A stretch of 64,000 nt of DNA from Lentzea albidocapillata (GCF_000719115.1 NZ_JOEA01000003.1:310001-374000); one strand, 5' to 3'. Positions 40,318 through 48,948 are shown, numbered from the stretch's first letter. The notes: generated from the sequence alone by a model not told the origin. Program-made: numbers and translations.

Positions 40318-40605
40318 ATGCCTGAACTGTCCCGTCTGCCTCAGCCGGTCGTGGAGTCGTGGGACTGGCAACTGGCTGGTCTGTGCCGTGGCATGGACAG
40401 CGCCTACTTCTTCCACACCCCCAACGAACGGGGCTCCGCGCGAGACCAGCGCGAGGCCGCGGCGAAGGCCATCTGCCGGCGCTGCCCGGTCATGGAAAAA
40501 TGCCGATCGCACGCGCTGGAGGTGCACGAGACCTTCGGCATCTGGGGTGGACTCGGCGAGAGTGAGTTGAGGGCGATGCTGTCGAAACGCGCACGTAGAA
40601 CGTGA
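40318..40605 (+). CDS. WhiB-family iron-sulfur regulator
   Basis: 95 residues. Four cluster Cys: one in AGLCRGMDS (~24) and three in ICRRCPVMEKC (~55-64), then the GIWGGLGE turn and a basic C-terminus KRARRT for DNA binding. WhiB proteins hold an O2/NO-sensitive [4Fe-4S] cluster and act with the principal sigma factor. ATG 40318 lies ~10 nt after GGAGGA. Its stop overlaps the next regulator (GTGA), so the two are made together. Position inside the carotenoid locus suggests they control it. Confidence 0.92.
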   Translation: MPELSRLPQPVVESWDWQLAGLCRGMDSAYFFHTPNERGSARDQREAAAKAICRRCPVMEKCRSHALEVHETFGIWGGLGESELRAMLSKRARRT

Positions 40606-41465
40606 CGTACACGCCTCGCGCCGTGGCCGGCATGCTCGGCATCGCCCCCACCACGCTCAGAACCTGGGACCAGCGCTACGGCCTGGGGCCCTCCGTCCGC
40701 ACCGACGGCGGCCACCGCCGTTACGAGGACGCGGACATCGAGGTGTTGCGCCGGATGGTGGGGCTGACCGCACAGGGTGTGGCGGCGTCCGCCGCGGCGG
40801 TATTGGCGCGCAAGCAGCCGGTGGCTCCGCCCGACGGCGAGCGCACTCCGATCGGCTCCGCGGCAGCCTTGATGGCACAGCAGAGTTTCCTGGGCGCCGC
40901 GAAACGTCTCGACGAACCCACGATGGCCGATCTCGCCGCGAAGCTCCTCGCCGCGCACGGTGTCGTGGCCGCGTGGGACGCGGTGTTCGTACCGGCGCTG
41001 GTCGAACTCGGCGAACTGGTCGCCGCGAGCGGTCAGGGCGTGGAGACCGAGCACCTGGCGAGCGGAAGCATCCTGCACGCACTGCGCGGGATCCCGCGCA
41101 CCAGCGGTCCCGGTCCGCTCTCCGTGTTGATGTCGTGCGCACCGGACGAGCAGCATTGGCTTCCCTTGGAAGCTCTCGGCGCGGCACTGTCCGAACAGGA
41201 CCGCAGGTGGGGCAACCTCGGAGCACGCGTGCCCGCCGAGGCGTTGCGCGACGCGGTGGCCCGCTTGTGTCCCCAGGTCGTGCTGGTCTGGGCGCACCGG
41301 CAGGACCTGGCGCTTCGTGTGCCGTTGGAGGAGCTCGGCACCCGCTCGGGGGCGGTGATCGCGGTCGCAGGTTCCGGGTGGGACGGCGTGGCGCTGCCGT
41401 CGTTCGTACGCCGGCCGAAGTCCCTGACCGAGGCGATCGGGCTCGTGCTGGACCTCGTGCGCTAG
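40602..41465 (+). CDS. MerR-family regulator with B12-binding-like domain (LitR/CarH type)
   Basis: 287 residues. Residues ~1-70 are a MerR HTH (RAVAGMLGIAPTTLRTWDQRYGLG...GGHRRYEDADIEVLRRM). Residues ~95-285 resemble the helical plus Rossmann cobalamin domain of LitR/CarH, including TEHLASG and CAPDEQHWLPLEALG, where the His could ligate cobalt. In LitR/CarH adenosylcobalamin makes repression of carotenoid genes light-sensitive. The canonical W-x9-EH spacing is not kept, so B12 binding is not assured. GTG 40602 overlaps the whiB stop. Confidence 0.85.
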   Translation: MTYTPRAVAGMLGIAPTTLRTWDQRYGLGPSVRTDGGHRRYEDADIEVLRRMVGLTAQGVAASAAAVLARKQPVAPPDGERTPIGSAAALMAQQSFLGAAKRLDEPTMADLAAKLLAAHGVVAAWDAVFVPALVELGELVAASGQGVETEHLASGSILHALRGIPRTSGPGPLSVLMSCAPDEQHWLPLEALGAALSEQDRRWGNLGARVPAEALRDAVARLCPQVVLVWAHRQDLALRVPLEELGTRSGAVIAVAGSGWDGVALPSFVRRPKSLTEAIGLVLDLVR

Positions 41466-42676
41466 AAGATCTCTCCGCGCAGGTCGGCCAGCACGGCGTG
41501 CGCGGCCCTGCGCCCCGAGTGGAGTGCTCCCTGGATCGAGCTGGTGTCACGGTGATCGCCGCACACGTACCGGCGGCCGCCCGCGCGAACGGACTGCGTC
41601 AATCGGTGCGGCGCGGTCATCGCGGGGATCGCCTGCGGGATGTCGTAGCGCCGCAGGACCTCCCACCGGCTGGTGTCCGTGCCGTACAAGCGATCCAGGT
41701 GCGTGCGCACGGCCTGCTCACCGGCTTCGCCGAGCACCGAGGCGTGCACCAGTGGGGCGAACGGCGAGTACGGGCGCGACACCTCCGACATCACCGCCGT
41801 GTTCACGACCGGGCCACCGCCCGCGTCGACGACCAGGCACCCGTCGCGTAGCGGGGACCGCGGCGGGCGGAAGTACCAGGTGGTCACGCCGTTCCAGCGG
41901 GGTTCGGCCAGGCCCGGCAGCAGGCGGGCAGCGGTCGTGCCGTCCGTCGCCACCACCACGGCGTCGGCGTCGATCCGGCCACCCTCCTCCAGTTCCACGC
42001 CGGTGTCGTGCACGGCCCTCACCGCGGTCTCCAGCTGGACGACGTCTTTGGGCAACCGTTCCGCCATCGCCTTCGGCAACTCCCCCATGCCGAGCGCCGG
42101 CACCACGGCACCGCCTCGGGCGAAACTGCGCCACACCAGGTGGAAGAACCTCGACGACGTGCTCAGTTCCGGTTCCAGGAACACGCCGGACAGGAACGGC
42201 CGGAACACCGCCTCGACCGCACGGTCGGACATGCCCAGCCGCCGCAGTTCCTCGCGAGTCGTGCGGTCCGGCGCGGTGAGCAAGGGCCGCACCGGCCCGA
42301 AGGCGTCCGGACCCGAGAACCGGGCGATCGCCGCCACGTCCCGCGCGCTCAGGACGTGCTGGCGCACGAACCCGTCCCAGGCCGCCGGCCCGCTGCGCGG
42401 ATCGGCGAGCAGGTCGTGCCTGCCGTCGTCGTGCACGAACACACCCGGCCTGAAGTACCGCAACGGGAACGGGTCCAGGCCCAGCCGCGCCAGGTCGGGG
42501 TAGGCGGGCAGCATGATCTGGAAACCGCGGTCGAACCGCACGCCGTCCTCGACGTCGGTCCGCACCCGGCCACCGACCTCGTCGCCCGCCTCGAGCACGG
42601 TGACCTCGACGCCCGCCGCCGCCAGTTCCAGCGCGGCGTTCAAGCCCGCCAGACCGGCTCCCACCACGACGATCAC
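41462..42676 (-). CDS. FAD-dependent oxidoreductase of the carotenoid operon
   Basis: 404 residues. IVVVGAGLAGLNAALELAAAG and LEAGDEVGGRVRTD form the FAD site; the late stretch VCGDHRDTSSIQGALHSGRRAA is the C-terminal FAD motif of amine-oxidase-like enzymes. It is shorter than CrtI/CrtU and could act on a modified carotenoid or an end group; reaction unknown. GTG 42676 overlaps the crtU stop by 4 nt, with GGAGG upstream. Last gene of the crtYc-Yd-T-U operon; its stop overlaps the stop of the converging MerR gene. Confidence 0.85.
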   Translation of the reverse strand: MIVVVGAGLAGLNAALELAAAGVEVTVLEAGDEVGGRVRTDVEDGVRFDRGFQIMLPAYPDLARLGLDPFPLRYFRPGVFVHDDGRHDLLADPRSGPAAWDGFVRQHVLSARDVAAIARFSGPDAFGPVRPLLTAPDRTTREELRRLGMSDRAVEAVFRPFLSGVFLEPELSTSSRFFHLVWRSFARGGAVVPALGMGELPKAMAERLPKDVVQLETAVRAVHDTGVELEEGGRIDADAVVVATDGTTAARLLPGLAEPRWNGVTTWYFRPPRSPLRDGCLVVDAGGGPVVNTAVMSEVSRPYSPFAPLVHASVLGEAGEQAVRTHLDRLYGTDTSRWEVLRRYDIPQAIPAMTAPHRLTQSVRAGGRRYVCGDHRDTSSIQGALHSGRRAAHAVLADLRGEIF

Positions 42677-44196
42677 AACGTCCTCCAGCGTCGGGCGACC
42701 GAGCGCAGCAGCGGAACGCGGCCCTCGGCCGGCACCGTCCACAGATCCGTGCCCGCGACGCCCCAGCGGCTCAGCAGATGGTTGGCGGCGGCGAAACCGG
42801 TGGTGGCCGCGCGTTCCATCAGCGCGACCGGCAGGTCGATGCGCACCAGATCGCCCGCCACCACGAGGAAGTCGTCCGGTGTGGTGACTCCCGGCCGCGT
42901 GGCGTACCCACCGGCCGGGAAGAGCGGGCAGTCCTCGCGCAGCTCGTGGCGTTCGTCGACGACCCCAGCCCGTTTGGTCTCCGGGTAGACCTCGGTGAGC
43001 TGTTCCCAGAGCCGGGCGCGTGCGTCCTGTTCGTCCACATCGGACGGCAGCGCGTAGCCGTGCAGTTCCACCACGGAACCGCCCGTGCGTGCGGCCCAGG
43101 CCCGTGCCTCGTGCTCGTAGTGGTTGAGGACGCTGATGTTGTCGAGCAGGTCGTGGCCGCCGGTGCCGAGGAAACCGGGCCGGTCCGCGTCCACCGGCGT
43201 GTCCAGCCAATACCTCGACACGAGGAACCGGGGTGCGGTGCGCAGCCCGCCGACCTTCTCACGCCACGCGGCGTCGCCGAGCGCGGGCGAGCCTCCGACG
43301 AGGGCCCGCAGGCCCGGGACGTCCGCGGCGAGCACCACGGCGTCCGCCTCGATCGCGCCATCGCCGATGGTGACGGAGAACCGCCTGTGCTCGCCCGGCA
43401 GCACGGACCTGGCCTCGGTGCCCGTGCACACCGTCGCGCCCACCAGGGCGAGGTGGCGCCTGAGCGGCTCCCACAGGCCGTGCGGGAACGGGTCCGCGGC
43501 CATGTCGAACAGCAGTCCCTCGCTGGAGCCGAGGAAGTAGATGTGGAACATCACCGCGAGCTCGGCGGCCGACATGCGGGTGGGGTGGGCGAAGAAGCTG
43601 CGGGAGAACACCTCGAAGGCGAGGGCGTGCGCGGCCTCGGGGAACCGGATCCGCTCCAGGTAGGTCGCGGCGTCGATGCCGTCGAGCTCCTCGTACACCC
43701 GTGGCACCGACACGTCGAGCAACGACAGCGCGGCCCGTGCGTTGACGTCGGGCAGGTCGCGCCAGCGGAACGTGGGGCTGCCGCGCAGGAACGCGAGGGC
43801 GTTCCACGGCACGGCCTTCGGGAGGTTCGCGAAACCGTCCCGGTGGCCGGTGGCGTGCTGCAACGGGTAGTCCGGCACTCCGACCAGCGCACGTCCGGCC
43901 GGGTCGACGCGGTCGAGCAGGGCCCGGAGGTTGTAGTACTGCCGGAAGAACGCGTGGAAGCCGCGGGTCATCGTGGCGTCGCTGCCGTCCGCGAGCCTGG
44001 TGCTCCAGCCGCCGACGCGTCCGCCCAGGTAGTCCTCCCGTTCGCACAGCACGACCTGCGCCCCGCGTTCGGCGAGCAGCGTCGCGGCGGAGAGCCCGGC
44101 GATGCCACCGCCCACCACGGCGACGACGGGGGCGGTCCCATCGAACTGCGCGCGACCGGCCGGGGCCGGGATCCGCACGGCCTTACGATCCCTCAC
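42673..44196 (-). CDS. crtU: Isorenieratene synthase (carotenoid phi-ring desaturase/methyltransferase)
   Basis: 507 residues. FAD motif VAVVGGGIAGLSAATLLAERG at ~25, then the CrtU hallmark TRGFHAFFRQYYNLRALL (~85), and the C-terminal LVVAGDLVRIDLPVALMERA. CrtU desaturates the beta-ionone ring and shifts a methyl group to give the aromatic phi-ring, turning beta-carotene into isorenieratene. GTG 44196 overlaps the crtT stop (GTGA). The pairing with crtT and crtY genes matches aromatic carotenoid clusters of Streptomyces and Brevibacterium. Confidence 0.9.
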   Translation of the reverse strand: MRDRKAVRIPAPAGRAQFDGTAPVVAVVGGGIAGLSAATLLAERGAQVVLCEREDYLGGRVGGWSTRLADGSDATMTRGFHAFFRQYYNLRALLDRVDPAGRALVGVPDYPLQHATGHRDGFANLPKAVPWNALAFLRGSPTFRWRDLPDVNARAALSLLDVSVPRVYEELDGIDAATYLERIRFPEAAHALAFEVFSRSFFAHPTRMSAAELAVMFHIYFLGSSEGLLFDMAADPFPHGLWEPLRRHLALVGATVCTGTEARSVLPGEHRRFSVTIGDGAIEADAVVLAADVPGLRALVGGSPALGDAAWREKVGGLRTAPRFLVSRYWLDTPVDADRPGFLGTGGHDLLDNISVLNHYEHEARAWAARTGGSVVELHGYALPSDVDEQDARARLWEQLTEVYPETKRAGVVDERHELREDCPLFPAGGYATRPGVTTPDDFLVVAGDLVRIDLPVALMERAATTGFAAANHLLSRWGVAGTDLWTVPAEGRVPLLRSVARRWRTL

Positions 44197-44885
44197 CGCT
44201 GCTCCTGTTCCGGCACGTGGCCGCGGAAGGTGTGCACCACACCGAGTTGCAGGCCCGGCAGCGGCGCGCTGCGCACGCCGACGAAGCCGTTGCGCCGCAA
44301 CCTGTCCCGCAGCGCCGTCGCCCCGTCGAAGTCCATCACGCTGCGCCACAGGTAGGTGTAGAGCGAACGGTCGCCGGTGACCAGCCATCCCGCCGGCACG
44401 ATGAACCCGCACAGCAGCGTCCACAGTGCCGTGCTTGTCAGGGAGTCGCGCACCGAGTACTCGTGCAGCACCAGCGTTCCGCCGGGTCTCAGCAGAGCCT
44501 TGATCCGGGTGAGCGTCGCGTCCGGCTCGGGCAGGTTGCGCACCAGGTACGCGGCGAACACCACGTCGAACTCGCCCTCGTCCACGTCCTCGGCGCGGCT
44601 GTGCACGAACCTCACCGTGGCGGGCCAGCGCTTCTCCCGTGCCCGCGCGATCATGCCCGCCGAGGCGTCCACGGCGACGATCTCCACGCCGGGCGCGGCC
44701 GCGACCAGCGCGGCGGTGGAGGCGCCCGTGCCGCAGCCCAGGTCGAGCACCCGCATGCCGGGGCGCAGGCCGAGCGCTCGCGCGGACAGGCGCAGCGCCT
44801 GGTGATAGCCGGGGTTCAGTCCTACCAGGAAGTCGTAACCACGGGCCGCCCGGTCGAACTTCGCCGGTACCTCAAGCTTGTTCAC
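44193..44885 (-). CDS. crtT: SAM-dependent methyltransferase of the carotenoid operon
   Basis: 230 residues, class I SAM methyltransferase: VLDLGCGTGASTAALVAA binds SAM (~45), with IVAVDASAGMIARAREK and LLRPGGTLVLHEYSV. The UbiE-like look and the place between crtY and crtU match CrtT of Streptomyces aromatic-carotenoid clusters; its exact substrate there is not well settled. GTG 44885 overlaps the crtYd end by 14 nt. Confidence 0.87.
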   Translation of the reverse strand: MNKLEVPAKFDRAARGYDFLVGLNPGYHQALRLSARALGLRPGMRVLDLGCGTGASTAALVAAAPGVEIVAVDASAGMIARAREKRWPATVRFVHSRAEDVDEGEFDVVFAAYLVRNLPEPDATLTRIKALLRPGGTLVLHEYSVRDSLTSTALWTLLCGFIVPAGWLVTGDRSLYTYLWRSVMDFDGATALRDRLRRNGFVGVRSAPLPGLQLGVVHTFRGHVPEQEQR

Positions 44886-45189
44886 GTGCCGGCCTTCCCC
44901 GTTCCCACAACAACAACACGGCGGTGACCATGGCGAACCCGTAGAGGAAGTCCTCCACCGGGATGTCCCACGGCACCCGCACCCCGCTGATCGCCCAGTC
45001 CGCGTACAACACGATCGGCGCGTCGAGCCTCGTCAGCCATCCGTCCACCGGCACCTGGAACCCGAGCACGATCGCCATCGTGATCCAGTACGCCGGACGC
45101 TTGAACAAACCCGTGCGCAGCAAGAAGAACTCCAGCAGCAGCACCACGACAACCGCCGCCACCGCGGCGAACGAGTACTCCTCAACCAT
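44872..45189 (-). CDS. crtYd: Lycopene cyclase subunit, CrtYd type
   Basis: 105 residues, three membrane segments (~8-25, ~35-52, ~80-98). The motif WDIPVEDFLYGFA (~75-87) is the conserved acidic motif of the heterodimeric lycopene cyclase. With CrtYc it closes both ends of lycopene to beta-rings. ATG 45189 lies within the last codons of crtYc (8-nt overlap). Streptomyces usually has a single FAD-type CrtY here; the split membrane type is that of Brevibacterium, Corynebacterium and Mycobacterium. Confidence 0.9.
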   Translation of the reverse strand: MVEEYSFAAVAAVVVVLLLEFFLLRTGLFKRPAYWITMAIVLGFQVPVDGWLTRLDAPIVLYADWAISGVRVPWDIPVEDFLYGFAMVTAVLLLWERGRPAREQA

Positions 45190-45508
45190 CACGCAACCAG
45201 CGCTCGGAGTGCCCGCGCACGGCCTCGTAGGTCAGCACCGCGCAGAGCGGGATCGCCACGAAGAACAGGACTTCCTCAATCGGCAGCACCCCACCGATCA
45301 ACACCCCCGTCGTCGCCTCGGGATGAAAACTCCAATGCCCTCGCACGATCGCGACGACGTCCCAGACGGCGAGGGCGAGCAGCACGGGCGCGATGGCACG
45401 CGCCAGGTCCGGGCCACGGCGGTAGACGCCGCGTCCCATCCACTCCAGCGGCAGCGTGATGAGCACGCATACACCCAGCACCATCAGGTATTCGTACTGG
45501 CTTCGCAT
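45182..45508 (-). CDS. crtYc: Lycopene cyclase subunit, CrtYc type
   Basis: 108 residues, three membrane segments. LPIEEVLFFVAIPLCAVLTYEAV (~75-97) carries the conserved Pro-Glu-Glu motif of CrtYc. First gene of the operon crtYc-crtYd-crtT-crtU-FAD oxidoreductase. ATG 45508 is 6 nt after GGAGG; the adjacent GTG 45511 is less well spaced. About 80 bp of non-coding DNA precede it. Confidence 0.9.
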   Translation of the reverse strand: MRSQYEYLMVLGVCVLITLPLEWMGRGVYRRGPDLARAIAPVLLALAVWDVVAIVRGHWSFHPEATTGVLIGGVLPIEEVLFFVAIPLCAVLTYEAVRGHSERWLRDG

Positions 45509-45592
45509 CACCGACCTCCCACAACGACCGTATGGGCGGCGCGACGAGTCTGCACAACGGCGAGCCGGCTTCGTCAGATCGAGGTTTCGCCG

Positions 45593-46054
45593 TCAGGTCG
45601 TTTCCGTCTTGGCGATCGCGTAGTAGGCGTCCACGGTGTCGCCGTCGATGCCCACGTAAGTGTCGATCCACGCCGCGGTGGCACGTACGAGCACCAGCAC
45701 CGCGTCAAACTGCTGGTCCTCCGTCAACCTCGCCAGCACCAGGGCGACGCGCTGATCATCACCGCACGCCAGTCCGCTCAACACCTCCGAGGCGACCTCG
45801 GCCGCCCGCGCGCAGGTCGCGTCACCCCGCGTCGCCGGCACGGAGATCGGAATGCGGACGGACGGCTCGAGCGAGCCGCGCGGCACACCACGCAGCAGGA
45901 TCGCCGCACACGTGTCGATCGCGACCACCCGCGTCCGCTCGTCCGACACCAGGCACCGCACGGCGTCGACGGACCACAGGTGATCGCGCCTGTTGACCGC
46001 ACCCACCGCGGCCAGGGTCAGTTCCCTGGCCTGCACTTCATCGAGTCGATGCAT
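45593..46054 (-). CDS. Hypothetical DUF4192-like protein
   Basis: 153 residues from ATG 46054. Helical and Ala/Val-rich with alternating Asp (DEVQARELTLAAVGAVNRRD..., CGDDQRVALVLARLTEDQQF, VRATAAWIDTYVGIDGDTVDAY). No membrane segment, signal or catalytic motif seen. The regular repeat-like helices could suit a DUF4192-like fold, but this is a weak impression. An ATG at 46120 would add 22 residues. Upstream it shares a 214-bp gap with the divergent phosphatase gene; that gap holds two direct repeats, ATGTTGATACC and ATGTTGACAACC (46225-46253). Confidence 0.55.
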   Translation of the reverse strand: MHRLDEVQARELTLAAVGAVNRRDHLWSVDAVRCLVSDERTRVVAIDTCAAILLRGVPRGSLEPSVRIPISVPATRGDATCARAAEVASEVLSGLACGDDQRVALVLARLTEDQQFDAVLVLVRATAAWIDTYVGIDGDTVDAYYAIAKTETT

Positions 46055-46268
46055 CGACTCCCGGTCTCCTTCGCGATCGGCCCCGACTGCGCCCCCGCAC
46101 ACGGAATTCTGTGTTGCCACAATCGCAACTCAGCCATGGTCAAACGACCGGGCTCGCGCTGCACGACGAGTGGCCCGCAGTTCACCCGTCCGCACCATCG
46201 CATTCGAGCCCACTACCCGTTCCAGATGTTGATACCATCCCGATGTTGACAACCTGGGAGGGTTAACG

Positions 46269-46856
46269 ATGGCGACGCGGCACCTCTACGTGGTCCGTCA
46301 CGGCGCAGCAGATCCGTTCGGCGAGCTCACCGGTACCGGTGAACAACAGACGCACCTGCTGGGCGAGCGCCTCGCCCGGTCACCGATCGACGCCGTCCTG
46401 CACTCGCCCCTGGCCAGAGCGACGAGCACAGCCCAGATCCTGGGCGAGCACCTGCCAGGCGTCCCCGTCACCGAGGCCCCCGAACTGGTCGACCACGTAC
46501 CGCACGTGCCGGCCGATCCCCCGCCCGCGTGGGCAGGTTTCTTCGACGGCTACGACGCGGCAGAAGCAGCCGCGGGCGCGGGCCTCGCCGAGTCCTTGAC
46601 CGCCCGGTTCGCGCGTCCCGCCGAGACCGAGACCCACGAGGTGCTGGTCACGCACGCCTACCAGGTGGCGTGGCTGGTGCGGCACGCCCTGGGCGCACCG
46701 CCGGACCGGTGGCTGGCGATGAGTTGCGGCAACACCGCGCTGACCGTCATCCAGTTCCGCGACGGCACGCCACCGGCCTTGCTGCTGTACAACGACATGA
46801 GCCACCTGCCGGACGAGCTGCGCTGGACGGGCTTCGGCCCAGGCACTCGACCTTGA
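46269..46856 (+). CDS. Histidine phosphatase family protein
   Basis: 195 residues. Catalytic RHG in LYVVRHGAADP (~7-16) and the second His in LVTHAYQVAWLVRHAL (~128), with the Arg of LARATSTAQIL: phosphoglycerate-mutase-like fold. It removes or transfers phosphate through a phosphohistidine; substrate not evident. Cytoplasmic. GGGAGGG lies 8 nt before ATG 46269. The 149 bp after its stop hold no gene or clear hairpin. Confidence 0.9.
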   Translation: MATRHLYVVRHGAADPFGELTGTGEQQTHLLGERLARSPIDAVLHSPLARATSTAQILGEHLPGVPVTEAPELVDHVPHVPADPPPAWAGFFDGYDAAEAAAGAGLAESLTARFARPAETETHEVLVTHAYQVAWLVRHALGAPPDRWLAMSCGNTALTVIQFRDGTPPALLLYNDMSHLPDELRWTGFGPGTRP

Positions 46857-47005
46857 ACCGCCGTCCGGCGCGCATCCCTGCCCGCACACCCGGCCGCCGC
46901 TCCGCCAACGCGCCGAAGCAGGCCCACGCTCCCTGGCCAGCCGCCACACTCCCGCAGGCGCCATGCCCCGCTTCCGTGCCGCCTGAGCACCTTCGACCAC
47001 GCTCT

Positions 47006-48352
47006 TCAAGCGCCCTGGCGCCGCCGAAGCACAGCCTGCGCGGCCTCCAGACGCTCGGCCTCGTCCCGCTCCGAACAGTCCCCGGACACCTCATCGGCCC
47101 ACCCCAGCAACCGGCGCAGGTGCTCGTCCGCCCCTCCCGTGACGACGCGCGGCGTGCCGAGGACGACCTCACCGCCGGTCCCGTCGATGGTCACCATCGC
47201 GGCCACGCCAACCGTGCGCCCGCCCATCGCCACCGAGTCGCTGCCCACGTGAAGGTCGGCGACACCTACGACGGCGGGTTTTCCCATCGAGCGGGCGACG
47301 ACGGCCGCGTGGCTCGCCGGGCCGCCCCGCGCGGTGACGATGCCGGTGGCCGCCGCCAGGCCGCGGATGTCCTCCGGTGACGTCTCCGGACGCACCAGGA
47401 CGACCGGGCCGTCGGCGGCCATGCGCACCGCCTCGTCGGAGGTGACCGCCACCCTGCCCGCCGCCACTCCCGGGCAGACGCCCAGTCCGCGTGCGATGAC
47501 GTCGGCATCCGGTGCGATCCGGGGTACGCGGACGTGCCGGAGGTGGTGCGGCGCCACCCGCAGGAGTGCGTCGTCGCGGGTGATCGCACCGGCGTCGGCC
47601 AGGTCGGTGGCGAGGCGGACGGCGGCGGCGCCGGTGAACCTGCCCGGCCGCACCTGCAGCAGCCACAACACGCCCGACTCGAAGGTGAACTCGACGTAGC
47701 ACGCGTCGCGGTAATGCTGTTCGATGCGGCTCAGGGCGTCGAGCAGGTCTCGCCAGACCGCGGGTTCACGGTCCGCGATCGTGTGCAGGGGCAGTGTCAG
47801 CGTCCGGCCGGAGACGACGTCGTCGCCCTGGTGTCCGAAGAGGACTTCGCCGAACGGCACGTTCTCGCCTGTGCCGGGGTCGCGGCTGAACGCGACGCCG
47901 GAGCCGCTGCGGTCGTCGCGGTCTCCGAAGACCATCCGCTGCACGACCACGGCCGTACCCAGGTCGTGCGGGATGCCGTGGAGGGTGCGGTAGGTACGGG
48001 CGCGGGGCGTGTTCCACGACGCGAACACCGACTTCAGCGCCTCGTCGAGCGAGTCCGGCGTGAGGCGGAGGTTGAGGATCGTGTCCATCATGCCGGGCAT
48101 CGACACGGCGGCCCCGGAACGCACCGAGACCGTCGACGGTCCCAGGACTTCGATGGCGGAGGCCAGTTCGTCGGCGAGATCGCCGGGAAGCCGGCCCGTG
48201 CGGAGGAAGACCCGGCAGGCCTCGGTGGTGACGACGAAACCGGCTGGCACCGGCAGGCCGAGGCGGTGCAGCAGCACGAGGCCGTGAGCCTTGCCGCCGA
48301 CGACTTCCGGCGGTTCGCCGAGCGCGCCCGACAGGTGCCTCACCCACTCCAT
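47006..48352 (-). CDS. PPDK-like protein with ATP-grasp and phosphohistidine domains only
   Basis: 448 residues, half of a normal pyruvate phosphate dikinase (~880). Residues ~1-330 are the nucleotide-binding domain (GKAHGLVLLHRLGLPVPAGF; SVRSGAAVSMPGMMDTILN). Residues ~340-425 are the swivelling domain with the phosphorylated His in ARGGPASHAAVVARSMGK. The C-terminal PEP/pyruvate barrel is absent and the frame ends cleanly, so this looks like a stable short form rather than a break. Its acceptor is unknown. The start overlaps the preceding gene by 13 nt. Confidence 0.85.
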   Translation of the reverse strand: MEWVRHLSGALGEPPEVVGGKAHGLVLLHRLGLPVPAGFVVTTEACRVFLRTGRLPGDLADELASAIEVLGPSTVSVRSGAAVSMPGMMDTILNLRLTPDSLDEALKSVFASWNTPRARTYRTLHGIPHDLGTAVVVQRMVFGDRDDRSGSGVAFSRDPGTGENVPFGEVLFGHQGDDVVSGRTLTLPLHTIADREPAVWRDLLDALSRIEQHYRDACYVEFTFESGVLWLLQVRPGRFTGAAAVRLATDLADAGAITRDDALLRVAPHHLRHVRVPRIAPDADVIARGLGVCPGVAAGRVAVTSDEAVRMAADGPVVLVRPETSPEDIRGLAAATGIVTARGGPASHAAVVARSMGKPAVVGVADLHVGSDSVAMGGRTVGVAAMVTIDGTGGEVVLGTPRVVTGGADEHLRRLLGWADEVSGDCSERDEAERLEAAQAVLRRRQGA

Positions 48353-48948
48353 CGCGCGATTCCCAACGTGGCGAGCAGGTCCTCGTGCAGTTCCGCCCAG
48401 ATCGTGTGGAACGAGTCGATGGCGTCGGCCAGGCGCTCCAACTCCCCCGCCTGAGCGCGGTCCAGGGCTTCGGACAGGCGAGCGTCGTAACGGCCGAACC
48501 GGGGCACGGCGGCGGCCAGAGCGGCGATCACCACGACGGCACGCGCGTGGAAGTCGGTGAACAAGGCGAGGACGCGGGCGTCGTAGGCGGTGTCGCTGTG
48601 GTCGTTGATGGTCGTGACGCCGTCGGTGGACCGGACCTGCCACGCCGTGCACAGGTCGAGCAGTTCGGGGTTGAGCACGAGGAACGCGTCGAACGCCTCG
48701 GCGAGCGCGGGACGGGTGCCGGCCGACTCCAACTCGGCCTTGGTCCGCGCCGCGTTGGCGGACCGGCCGGACTCCGTCAGCGCCCACCCCCCGAAACCCC
48801 TGTGGTGCGTGACGAGACCGGCGACCGCGAGATCGATCAGCTCGGACTCCACATCGGACTCGTCGAGCCCCGTGAACGACGCCACGCGGGTGAGTCCGGT
48901 GGTACCGACGCAGCGCAACGCGTGCAGCACCAGCAAATCTCTGCTCAC
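48340..48948 (-). CDS. Winged-helix-like hypothetical protein, partner of the PPDK-like gene
   Basis: 202 residues. Residues ~1-70 look like a winged helix (LLVLHALRCVGTTGLTRVASFTGLDESDVESELIDLAVAGLVTHH cut into helix-turn-helix and wing), followed by an all-helical domain. Possibly a regulator or adaptor for the PPDK-like phosphotransferase. GTG 48948 overlaps the TetR-fusion stop by 4 nt (GTGA), and its 3' end overlaps the PPDK-like gene, so all three are translated as one unit. Confidence 0.7.
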   Translation of the reverse strand: MSRDLLVLHALRCVGTTGLTRVASFTGLDESDVESELIDLAVAGLVTHHRGFGGWALTESGRSANAARTKAELESAGTRPALAEAFDAFLVLNPELLDLCTAWQVRSTDGVTTINDHSDTAYDARVLALFTDFHARAVVVIAALAAAVPRFGRYDARLSEALDRAQAGELERLADAIDSFHTIWAELHEDLLATLGIARWSG

